In this document: piece by piece, positions 27,165 through 34,811 of the stretch
How the letters are laid out: the number at the start of each line of letters is the position of its first letter
Numbering within the stretch: the stretch's first letter is position 1
DNA from: Frigidibacter sp. SD6-1
Lineage (GTDB): Bacteria > Pseudomonadota > Alphaproteobacteria > Rhodobacterales > Rhodobacteraceae
Direction of reading: 5' to 3'
DNA: 64,000 nucleotides
Assembly: GCF_030143255.1 (NCBI RefSeq)
Contig: NZ_JARJNR010000004.1
Span: forward strand, 248,001 to 312,000
Notes under the pieces: generated by a model
The model's database searches: none
What the model saw: only the letters and a program-made list of their open reading frames with translations
What the model was told of the DNA's origin: nothing
Program-made: the position numbers and the translations under genes

Positions 27165-27473
27165 TCAGCGCGCGAAGCAGCGGGATTTCTTGCCGAAACC
27201 GGCGGGCGAGCAGATGTAGGACCCTTTGCCGAAGAAGCGCTGCTTGCGCAGTTTCGTCGCACCTTCGCTGGACAGAAGCACCGTATCCGTCACTTGCGGC
27301 GCCTTCTTCTTGGCGAGCCAGTTGAAGGTCGCGCCGTTCGAAAGCTGCACGACCGCGATGCCGCGCGGGGCGGTGGCGCTGCCCGACTGGGCGACGGCGG
27401 GCAGGCCGAGCGACAGGGCGACCAGGGCGGCTAGCCCAACGCGCAGGGCTGGACGGACAGGACGAAGGGACAC
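27165..27473 (-). CDS. Small exported protein with Cys pair at the C-terminus
   Basis: About 102 residues from GTG 27473, or 104 from TTG 27479; GAGAGG lies before both. A signal peptide (LRVGLAALVALSLGLPAVAQ) precedes a basic, compact region (NGATFNWLAKKKAPQVTDTV and KLRKQRFFGKGSYICSPAGF, then KKSRCFAR). The two Cys may pair. I do not recognise the family. It converges on the cytochrome gene with a 3-base gap. Confidence 0.55.
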   Translation of the reverse strand: MSLRPVRPALRVGLAALVALSLGLPAVAQSGSATAPRGIAVVQLSNGATFNWLAKKKAPQVTDTVLLSSEGATKLRKQRFFGKGSYICSPAGFGKKSRCFAR

Positions 27474-27721
27474 GGACAACTTGACCTCTCGAACAGGGCC
27501 GACAGGGCGGAGGGGCGGGCGACAGCAGCGTCGCGCGTGACCCGTCCGGCACATGCCGGGGCAGCTTTACCGAGAGGTAGCCGATCAATGCGCCGCCAAT
27601 ATGGCCGCGCGCAAGGATTTGTTGGTTAATTTGTCAATCTTATCAAGGCGATGACACAATTTCGCCGCATTCCGTCAGGGCGCCGGGAAAAGCGATCTGG
27701 CACGCCCCGTCCGGGCCGCCG

Positions 27722-28609
27722 TCAGCGGATGATCCGGTTCTGGATGCGCCAGTCGGGCAGGCCGAAATTCTCGGGCCAGGGATAGACTTCACGCTGGTCG
27801 AAATAGATCACGCCGACGAGGTTCGGCAGGTCGGGCCGGGCGACGCGCACCTCGTTCTCCCAGGCGTTCACATAGGCCTCGCTGCCGGAATAGCCAAGTT
27901 CCGCCACGACCACCGGCTTGCCGAAGGCGGCGGCTCGCTGGTAGCGCGGCTCCATGATGTCGCGGTAACTGCGGTCGCGGTCATACTTCGCCTGATCCCA
28001 GGCCTGCAGGCCGAAAACCGAGATGCCGACGATATCGACATACTCATCGCCGGGATAATAGCGCTCCATCCCCTCGTCGCCCAAGGGCGACCACATGACC
28101 TGAATGTTCGGCGCGGCCTCGCGGCAGATGGTGATCATGCGGCGGTAGGCGGCGATATAGTCCTCGGGCTTCCAACCGGCCCAGATGAACTGACCGGAAT
28201 AATCGTCCATCTCGTGGCCCCAGCGCAATGTCACGGGGCTTTGCAGGTCCGCCATCACCAAGCAGATGTCGCGCATGTTCTGGTCGTACTGGCCCGCGAA
28301 GATGCCGCTGCGCAGATATTGCGGGGTGTTCCTCTCGCTGCGCGACCAGGTCCAGGGTTCGAGCGTGATCAGCAGTGCGCGGTTGCGTTCCAGCGCATAG
28401 GCGTCCGCATCGTTCAGCGACGGCAGATAGACGTCTTCCCAGGGCAGGAACAGATGTTCGACCACCAGTTCGAGGTCATCGGTGAAGTCGCCGCCGGGAT
28501 CATAGGCCCCGAAGGGCACGGTGCCGGGCGGTGCGGCCTCGGCCGCGAATGGCGAGAGGCTCATCGCGAGGCTAAGGAGCAAAGGTGTCAGGCAACTGGT
28601 TATCCGCAT
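27722..28609 (-). CDS. Exported GH26-like glycoside hydrolase
   Basis: A 295-residue secreted protein with a signal peptide (PLLLSLAMSLSPFAAEA). The mature part resembles GH26 beta-mannanases: TLRWGHEMDDYSGQFI with the acid/base Glu near 131, WSPLGDEGM, and KPVVVAELGYSGSEAY with the nucleophile Glu near 235. GH26-type hydrolases beside a synthase commonly trim or free the polymer. ATG 28609 follows AAGGGGGAAGTG; GTG 28612 is also possible. It is the last gene of a run with GT2, galE and uxs, and the polymer made by that module is the likely substrate. Confidence 0.82.
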   Translation of the reverse strand: MRITSCLTPLLLSLAMSLSPFAAEAAPPGTVPFGAYDPGGDFTDDLELVVEHLFLPWEDVYLPSLNDADAYALERNRALLITLEPWTWSRSERNTPQYLRSGIFAGQYDQNMRDICLVMADLQSPVTLRWGHEMDDYSGQFIWAGWKPEDYIAAYRRMITICREAAPNIQVMWSPLGDEGMERYYPGDEYVDIVGISVFGLQAWDQAKYDRDRSYRDIMEPRYQRAAAFGKPVVVAELGYSGSEAYVNAWENEVRVARPDLPNLVGVIYFDQREVYPWPENFGLPDWRIQNRIIR

Positions 28610-28638
28610 CACTTCCCCCTTGGGAATCTCATGTCCGT

Positions 28639-30426
28639 TCAGTTCCAGGCCAGATCGAACTCGTAGACGACAAGCCGGTCGTTGGAGATACCGGCGCCGG
28701 AGACGAGATATTGGGCGCGCACCAGCTGGAACGGTTCCATTCCCATGGTGAGCGCATAAAGGCTTTCCTTGCCGCGCACAACGGTTGCTGTTGCCATAAG
28801 GGCAACAAGTGACGCAACCGAGGCGGCCTGCAGCACGAATGTCCGTGGTTTGAGGACGAACTCATGCCCGTTGGCGCGCAGATGCTCCAGCACGATGACC
28901 GCGACGCAGATCGTGTAGATCAGGCCGTTCAGCGCCGAAAGCAGGTAGAAGCCCTGTGCATCCTGTGCATCGACGAAGAGCAGCGGCAGAAGCGCGCCGG
29001 TCGCAAGCGCGGTATAGATCGCGACGACCTTGGTCGGCAGGCGCTTGGTCGCCGCCTCGCCCTTCGGCGTCACGCGGAAATCGACGAACTTTCCGGTCAT
29101 CCGGTCGCGCGCCGCCATCAGGACACCCCAGAATACCCAGGGCCATTGCAGGAAGATGAAGAGCATCTTTTCCCAGCCGAAGATCCGGCCGTTGTAAGGG
29201 CGGAAGAGCCCGTCGCGCTTGATCTCGAGGGCGAACCAGGTGAGCACGGCGGCGGTCGGGGCCGAATGCAGCACGAAGGCCCAGTAGGTGACATCGGCGA
29301 ACCGCGCGTCGAAGGTCAGCGCATAGATCGGCGAGAGGTACATGTAGAGCATGAAGAAGGCGAAGAACACGTACCAGGACTGGCCGAAGAGGAAGCTGAA
29401 CTTCAGCCGGGCGGGCAGCGTCGGCAGATAGCGGCCGGTGTGGGACAGAAGCAGGGTCACAAGGCTGCGCGACCATTGGAATTCCTGCGTGGCGAGGTCC
29501 GCAACATTCGCGGGCCCGTCACCAAAGGCAATGGCGTCGATCGCATGGACGCCTTGCCAGCCGCCCGCCGCCAGAACCATCGACGTGGAATGATCCTCGG
29601 CCAGTTCGGGGCCAAGGCCGCCCACCGCCTTCAGCGCGGCGGTCCTGACCGCATAGTGCGAACCGATGCAGATCGAGGTGAAAAGGCCGGTGTAACCGCA
29701 TTGCAGCGCGCCGTGGAACGCGGCCTCAGTATCAAGCCGCGTGCGCGCGGCCCAGCTGTCGGCGCTGTTGGCGTTGCAGATCGAAGGGGCGCTGACATAG
29801 CCCACCTTCGGGTCGGCGAAGGGCCGCAGCATTTCCCGCAGATAACCGGGCTGGGGCACATGATCGGCGTCAAGCTGGGCGACGATATCGTAGGCCTCAT
29901 AACCGTAATGGTCGTAGAAATAGGCGAGGTTGCCTTCCTTGCAACGGGTCCGACGCGGCCAGACCGGCTGGTGATAGGCCGCGACCCCCTTGCGGGTCGA
30001 AATCCGGACGCCGTTCTCCGCGCACCAGGCGATGGTTTCGGGCGAGGGATCCTCGTCGGCAAGCCAGGTATCGTGCGGATAGTCCTGCACGAGCATCGCC
30101 GTCAGCGTGCGCTTGAGAAGGCTCAGCGGTTCGCCCGGGGTCTTGGTCACGATCATCGCCACCCGCCAGTCGCCCGGTTCCGGCGTGGGCGCGGCGGTGC
30201 GGCGGGCGTTCAGGAACACCACCACGAAATAGGCCTGCAGGAAGAAAAGCCAGAAGAGGCAGGCGGAGGCGATCAGGAAGCGTGGCCATCCAAGGATATG
30301 GCCGGGCTGCAGCCACCAGGACCAGAAGAAAAGTGCCGCGGCCAACCACAGACAAGCGCCGCGCCGGTACTTCACCGCCTGGCGCCCGGTCAGGATCGGC
30401 TTCAGGAAGCGCGTGCGCCGGTCCAT
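28639..30426 (-). CDS. BcsA-like membrane glycosyltransferase family 2 synthase
   Basis: A 595-residue polysaccharide synthase. Two N-terminal transmembrane helices (35-80) lead into a GT2 domain: WLADEDPSPETIAWCAENGV, QLDADHVPQPGYL near 183 (the DxD), ELAEDHSTSMVL near 275 (the ED base), and ATQEFQWSRSLV near 313 (the QxxRW acceptor site, here QEFQWSRS). Five or more helices follow (FGQSWYVFFAFFMLYMYLSP and on). No PilZ domain is visible, so c-di-GMP control as in BcsA is not supported. It starts one base after the galE stop. Confidence 0.88.
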   Translation of the reverse strand: MDRRTRFLKPILTGRQAVKYRRGACLWLAAALFFWSWWLQPGHILGWPRFLIASACLFWLFFLQAYFVVVFLNARRTAAPTPEPGDWRVAMIVTKTPGEPLSLLKRTLTAMLVQDYPHDTWLADEDPSPETIAWCAENGVRISTRKGVAAYHQPVWPRRTRCKEGNLAYFYDHYGYEAYDIVAQLDADHVPQPGYLREMLRPFADPKVGYVSAPSICNANSADSWAARTRLDTEAAFHGALQCGYTGLFTSICIGSHYAVRTAALKAVGGLGPELAEDHSTSMVLAAGGWQGVHAIDAIAFGDGPANVADLATQEFQWSRSLVTLLLSHTGRYLPTLPARLKFSFLFGQSWYVFFAFFMLYMYLSPIYALTFDARFADVTYWAFVLHSAPTAAVLTWFALEIKRDGLFRPYNGRIFGWEKMLFIFLQWPWVFWGVLMAARDRMTGKFVDFRVTPKGEAATKRLPTKVVAIYTALATGALLPLLFVDAQDAQGFYLLSALNGLIYTICVAVIVLEHLRANGHEFVLKPRTFVLQAASVASLVALMATATVVRGKESLYALTMGMEPFQLVRAQYLVSGAGISNDRLVVYEFDLAWN

Positions 30427-30427
30427 C

Positions 30428-31429
30428 TCAGGCCACCTTCACCCGATGGTTCGAGAGGCCGAACCAGGGCGCGGCATGACTGACGATCGTGTCGATGTCC
30501 GAAAGCCGCGTGCGGAAGCCGAGGATGCGCGCGGCGAGCGCCGGGTCGGCGGTCAGGACCGGCGGATCGCCCGCCCGGCGCGGCCCGAACTGCAGGGGAA
30601 CCGCGCAGCCCGTCACCCGCTCGATCGCGGCGCAGACCTCCAGCACCGAATGGCCGCGCCCGGACCCGAGGTTCAGGGCCGTGCTCTTGCCGCCAGCATG
30701 CAGATAGGCCAGCGCCAGAAGATGGCCGCGCGCCAGGTCCGAGACATGGACATAATCGCGGATGCAGGTTCCGTCGGGCGTGTCGTAATCGGTGCCGAAG
30801 ACGTTGAGCGGCTGCCCCCCGGCCGCCGCACGCAGCGCCAATGGCAAAAGGTGCGTCTCCGGCTCATGCCGTTCTCCGATCACGCCCGACGGGTCCGCCC
30901 CCGCAGCGTTGAAATAGCGCAGCGCCACATGGCGGATGCCATAGGCGGCGCCGTAGTCCTTCAGCATCTGTTCGCAGATGAGTTTGGTGCGGCCGTAAGG
31001 GTTGATCGGCGCCTGTGGCGTATATTCCGAGATCGGCAGCAGCTCGGGCACGCCATAGGTCGCGCAGCTTGAAGAAAAGACGATCTGGGTCACGCCGGCG
31101 GCGCGCGCCGCATCAAGAAGCGTCACCATGCCATTGACATTATTGTCATAATAGAGCGCGGGGTCCGCGACGCTTTCGCCGACATAGGCGGAGGCGGCGA
31201 AATGCAGGATCGTGTCGATCCGGAACTGTTTCAGCGCCGAAGCCAGCGCGCCGCGGTCGCGCACGTCGCCGCGGACCAGCGGCCCCCAGTGGACCGCGTC
31301 CTGATGGCCGGTGGATAGATTGTCGTAGGCCACGGGCAGTGCGCCCGCCTCGGCCAGGGCCTTGCAGGCATGGGCGCCGATGAAGCCCGCGCCGCCTGTC
31401 ACCAGTACTCGGGAATTACTCACACGCAT
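30428..31429 (-). CDS. galE: UDP-glucose 4-epimerase
   Basis: A 333-residue short-chain dehydrogenase-type epimerase. NAD motif VLVTGGAGFIGAHACKAL at 8-25, YDNLSTGHQDAVHWG, the catalytic Ser/Tyr/Lys set in FSSSCATYG and NPYGRTKLICEQML, and the substrate loop RYFNAAGADPSG are all present. It interconverts UDP-glucose and UDP-galactose for sugar supply. Start ATG 31429 overlaps the upstream stop as TGATG. Several enzymes of this type prefer other UDP-sugars, so the exact pair is not certain. Confidence 0.93.
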   Translation of the reverse strand: MRVSNSRVLVTGGAGFIGAHACKALAEAGALPVAYDNLSTGHQDAVHWGPLVRGDVRDRGALASALKQFRIDTILHFAASAYVGESVADPALYYDNNVNGMVTLLDAARAAGVTQIVFSSSCATYGVPELLPISEYTPQAPINPYGRTKLICEQMLKDYGAAYGIRHVALRYFNAAGADPSGVIGERHEPETHLLPLALRAAAGGQPLNVFGTDYDTPDGTCIRDYVHVSDLARGHLLALAYLHAGGKSTALNLGSGRGHSVLEVCAAIERVTGCAVPLQFGPRRAGDPPVLTADPALAARILGFRTRLSDIDTIVSHAAPWFGLSNHRVKVA

Positions 31430-32466
31430 CAGGCAACCTTCTCCGTTCTGGAGGGGAGGGGACGGCCAAGTTCGGCCGCGAAATGGGCAATGGTCCGGTC
31501 GAGCCCTTCCGAAAGCGCGACCAGCGGCGCCCAGCCGAGCGCCTTCCGGGCGCGCGAAATGTCGGGGCGGCGCTGGCGCGGGTCGTCGGTCGGCAGCGGT
31601 CTGTGGACGAGGCGGGCGGTGGTGCCGGTCTTTTCCCGCACGATCGCCGCGAGTTCCGCCATCGTGAACTCGCCCGGATTGCCGAGGTTGACCGGTTCGG
31701 AGACAGCCGAGGCCATCAGCCGCAGGATGCCTTCGACCAGATCGTCGACATAGCAGAAGGACCGGGTCTGGCTGCCGTCGCCATGGATGGTCATGTCGCG
31801 CCCGCTCAGCGCCTGGACGACGAAATTCGACACGACCCGCCCGTCGTCGGGGCACATGCGCGGCCCGTAGGTGTTGAAGATCCGCGCGATCCGGATCTCG
31901 ACCCCGTGCTGGTGATGGTAGTCGTGAAAGAGCGTTTCGGCGGCGCGCTTGCCCTCGTCATAGCAGGCGCGCGGGCCGAAGGTGTTGACGTTGCCGCGGT
32001 AGTTTTCGGACTGCAGCGACACTTCGGGATCGCCGTAAACCTCGGACGTCGAGGCCTGGAAGATGCGCGCACCCTTGGCGCGGGCAAGCTCCAGGAGGTT
32101 CATGGCGCCGATGACGGATGTCCGGAAAGTGTGCACGGGGTCTTTCTGATATTTCGGCGGCGATGCCGGGCAGGCCAGGTTGAAGATCTCATCCACAGCC
32201 CCCGCTATCTGGATGGGATCGCAGACATCCTGCCTAATCAGGGTAAACCGTTCGTTAGCGGCATGTGCCGCGATATTGGCGAGCCTGCCGGTCGAGAGAT
32301 TGTCGAGGCAGATGACGCGGTGACCGTTCGCCAGAAGCCGGTCGATCAGGTGCGAGCCGACAAAGCCCGCGCCGCCCGCGACCAAGACAGTCTTGTGCGC
32401 CGGGCGCCCGCGCCCGAAGAGACCAAAGGGCGATCCCGCACCCAGGTTCAGAAAGTCGTCCGGCAT
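31429..32466 (-). CDS. UDP-glucuronate decarboxylase (UXS type)
   Basis: A 345-residue extended [23 protein letters not shown] at 28-47 binds [29 protein letters not shown] (the Cys-Pro-Ala-Ser-Pro loop typical of UXS), [32 protein letters not shown] with the Tyr-Lys pair near 166, and [20 protein letters not shown]. It turns UDP-glucuronate into UDP-xylose. ATG 32466 follows GGGTGGGAAG. It heads the polysaccharide operon. Confidence 0.9.
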   Translation of the reverse strand: MPDDFLNLGAGSPFGLFGRGRPAHKTVLVAGGAGFVGSHLIDRLLANGHRVICLDNLSTGRLANIAAHAANERFTLIRQDVCDPIQIAGAVDEIFNLACPASPPKYQKDPVHTFRTSVIGAMNLLELARAKGARIFQASTSEVYGDPEVSLQSENYRGNVNTFGPRACYDEGKRAAETLFHDYHHQHGVEIRIARIFNTYGPRMCPDDGRVVSNFVVQALSGRDMTIHGDGSQTRSFCYVDDLVEGILRLMASAVSEPVNLGNPGEFTMAELAAIVREKTGTTARLVHRPLPTDDPRQRRPDISRARKALGWAPLVALSEGLDRTIAHFAAELGRPLPSRTEKVA

Positions 32467-32838
32467 CTTCCCACCCCAAAAAAACAGCAAGCAATGACTC
32501 TGTTCAAAATGCAGTCCGGCCGTGATGGCCCCCCGGGATGTGGTGCCCGGACTGGCCACGCGGTGCGACAATGGAAAATGGAACTCGTCACCGCTCGAAC
32601 CGAAACTGCCTCAATGAGACGACTCTACGCCGGGGAGGGTGGAAGTCAACTTTACGCCACAATGCGGACATAAATGATGCGTGACCTGAGACAATTCGGA
32701 GCCAATCGCGGCTTTGGCGGCGTTGCGATCGCAAATGCTGCCTCAGGGGCCCAATGCAGATCGCCCGCCGCGAACGGCAGGCGTTGTGTCGGTGATCGAC
32801 TGGCGGTCTAAGAGGCAGCTGTCGCGCCTGCCCGGCGC
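32467..32838. other. 372-base spacer upstream of the polysaccharide operon
   Basis: No gene was seen. It is more AT-rich near 32580-32700 and holds a good promoter for the uxs-galE-GT2-GH26 run. The end of the VPLPA-CTERM gene bounds it on the right. Confidence 0.6.
32622..32649 (-). promoter_or_regulatory. Candidate sigma-70 promoter of the polysaccharide operon
   Basis: On the minus strand TTGACT (32649-32644) and TAGAGT (32627-32622) are spaced by 16 bases. The 5' leader would be about 150 bases long before the uxs ATG. Confidence 0.5.
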
Positions 32839-33501
32839 TCAGGCCCGGCGGCGGCGCGCGAAACCAAGCATCAGCAGCGCGGTACCGAGGCCAGCCACCG
32901 GCAGAGGCAGCGGCACCGGGGAGGCTTCGATATTGGCATATTCGAAACCGCCGAGCGTCGAGGAGAAGCGCAGTTCATCGAACTGGATGCCGGTCAGGCT
33001 GACAAGTGCCGCGCCCTGGCCGGGATTGCCGACCTGCAGCCCGAGCTGATCGCCCGCGACCGAGCCGACGACGACACCGTTCAGCACGAATTCGATAAGG
33101 TTTCCAACGTCGAACGAGCCCCAGAGCAGGCTGAGCCCCTTCTGGATGCCGCTGAACGAGAGCGTGTTCACGTTCGACCGGTCCGCCGTCTGCCAGGTCG
33201 CCCAGAAGGGCAGGTTCTGCCATCCGGGCAGCGGCGTGGCGCCGATCGTCTGGTTGGTGCCGTAGATGCCGGGATCGAACGGCGAGCAGAAAGAGATGCA
33301 GGGATCGACCTGCGGAAACCAGGCGTTCGGCATCTGCAGGGGCGCCGATGTCCAGGTCGCGCCGTTCGGCAGGGTGACGGTCTGGCTGGTGTTGACCATG
33401 TTCCAGGCGGTGTCATTGGTCGCGACGGTCTGCACCGTCAGGGCCTGGGCCGAGAGCGGCGCGAGAGCGAGAATGAGGCCTGCGACGAGACGTAAAGACA
33501 T
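32839..33501 (-). CDS. Secreted VPLPA-CTERM protein
   Basis: A 220-residue protein with a signal peptide (LRLVAGLILALAPLSAQAL) and a C-terminal sorting signal: EASPVPLPLPVAGLGTALLM, followed by LGFARRRRA, that is a VPLP motif, a hydrophobic helix and a basic tail. Such proteins are substrates of exosortase-type sorting in Rhodobacterales and are often linked to exopolysaccharide loci. The mature part is rich in Asn, Gly and Thr and looks beta-rich. ATG 33501 has AACAGGGT at the right distance; ATG 33507 sits too close to it. No exosortase gene is in the window. Confidence 0.8.
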   Translation of the reverse strand: MSLRLVAGLILALAPLSAQALTVQTVATNDTAWNMVNTSQTVTLPNGATWTSAPLQMPNAWFPQVDPCISFCSPFDPGIYGTNQTIGATPLPGWQNLPFWATWQTADRSNVNTLSFSGIQKGLSLLWGSFDVGNLIEFVLNGVVVGSVAGDQLGLQVGNPGQGAALVSLTGIQFDELRFSSTLGGFEYANIEASPVPLPLPVAGLGTALLMLGFARRRRA

Positions 33502-33775
33502 GATCATACCCTGTTCGTACTGGTTCAGCGCATTTATAGGTCGTTCGGCGAGCGCTTGCAAGATTTTGACATTATTTTGCCGCAATTATAAGTGTCGGGG
33601 CGTGGTATTTTGCGCGCTTCGGACGGATTGTTTCGTCCTGAGGAACTCGTTCGCCTGTCTGATTCTCGCCTGATCCTGTCCCATGGCGCCGTGCGACCGG
33701 CCTGCGCCGTCGCCCGAGGGCTTGAGCAAACCCGCCGGGCGGCCTAGGTATGGACCGACGAATGGAGGCCTCGAG

Positions 33776-34807
33776 ATGCGCGCGTTCAAAGATCTGGCTG
33801 ATGCGGTGGGAAAGACGCCCCTGATCCGGCTGAAGAAGGCCAGCGAGATCACCGGCTGCGAGATCTATGGCAAGGCGGAATTCCTGAACCCCGGCCAGTC
33901 GGTGAAGGACCGGGCCGCGCTGTTCATCATCCGCGATGCGGTCGCGAAGGGGCAGCTTCGCCCCGGCGGCACGATCGTCGAGGGGACCGCGGGCAATACC
34001 GGGATCGGGCTCGCACTCGTCGGATCTTCTATGGGCTTCAAGACAGTGATCGTCATCCCCGAAACCCAGAGTCAGGAGAAGAAGGACATGCTGCGCCTTG
34101 CGGGGGCGGAGCTTGTTCAGGTTCCGGCGGCGCCCTATTCGAACCCGAACAATTATGTGCGCTATTCGGGCCGCCTCGCGCAGCGTCTGGCACAGAGCGA
34201 GCCGAACGGCGCCATCTGGGCCAACCAGTTCGACAATGTCGCGAACCGTCAGGCCCATATCGAGACCACGGGGCCCGAAATCTGGGAACAGACCGGCGGC
34301 AAGGTCGATGGCGTCGTCTGCGCCGTAGGCTCGGGCGGCACGCTCGCGGGCCTTGCGATGGCATTGCAGCCCAAGGGCGTGAAAGTCGCGCTCGCCGATC
34401 CCGAAGGCGCCGCGCTGCACAGCTATTACACGACGGGTGTCCTGAAATCCGAAGGCTCTTCGATCACGGAAGGCATCGGGCAGGGGCGGATCACCGCGAA
34501 CCTCGAAGGGATCACGCCGGACATGTCCTTCCGCATCCCCGATGCCGAAGCGCTGCCCATCGTCTTTGACCTTCTGGCGGAAGAGGGGCTGTGCCTTGGC
34601 GGCTCGTCCGGCATCAATGTCGCGGGCGCGATCCGCATGGCGCGCGTGATGGGGCCGGGCCACACGATCGTCACGGTCCTCTGCGACTATGGCAACCGCT
34701 ATCAGTCCAAGCTCTTCAACCCCGATTTCCTGCGTGCCAAGGGCCTGCCGGTGCCCGGCTGGCTTGACCGCGCGCCGCAGGACCTGCCCTCGGTCTTCGA
34801 GGGCTGA
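33776..34807 (+). CDS. cysK: Cysteine synthase A (O-acetylserine sulfhydrylase)
   Basis: A 343-residue PLP enzyme making cysteine from O-acetylserine and sulfide. VGKTPLIRLKKASE, NPGQSVKDRAALFII with the PLP Lys, GTAGNTGIGLALVG, ETQSQEKKDMLRLAGAEL, CAVGSGGTLAGLAMAL and GGSSGINVAGAIRMA are the family blocks. It is somewhat longer than E. coli CysK, as in many alphaproteobacteria. ATG 33776 follows GGAGG, and the next gene starts 4 bases after its stop. Confidence 0.93.
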   Translation: MRAFKDLADAVGKTPLIRLKKASEITGCEIYGKAEFLNPGQSVKDRAALFIIRDAVAKGQLRPGGTIVEGTAGNTGIGLALVGSSMGFKTVIVIPETQSQEKKDMLRLAGAELVQVPAAPYSNPNNYVRYSGRLAQRLAQSEPNGAIWANQFDNVANRQAHIETTGPEIWEQTGGKVDGVVCAVGSGGTLAGLAMALQPKGVKVALADPEGAALHSYYTTGVLKSEGSSITEGIGQGRITANLEGITPDMSFRIPDAEALPIVFDLLAEEGLCLGGSSGINVAGAIRMARVMGPGHTIVTVLCDYGNRYQSKLFNPDFLRAKGLPVPGWLDRAPQDLPSVFEG

Positions 34808-34811
34808 GACG

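Noticed and set aside
33566-33592. TTGACA ... TATAAG as cysK promoter
   Set aside because: The spacer is only 15 bases and the distance to cysK is nearly 190 bases. A TATAAT on the opposite strand could equally serve the VPLPA-CTERM gene; neither is firm.
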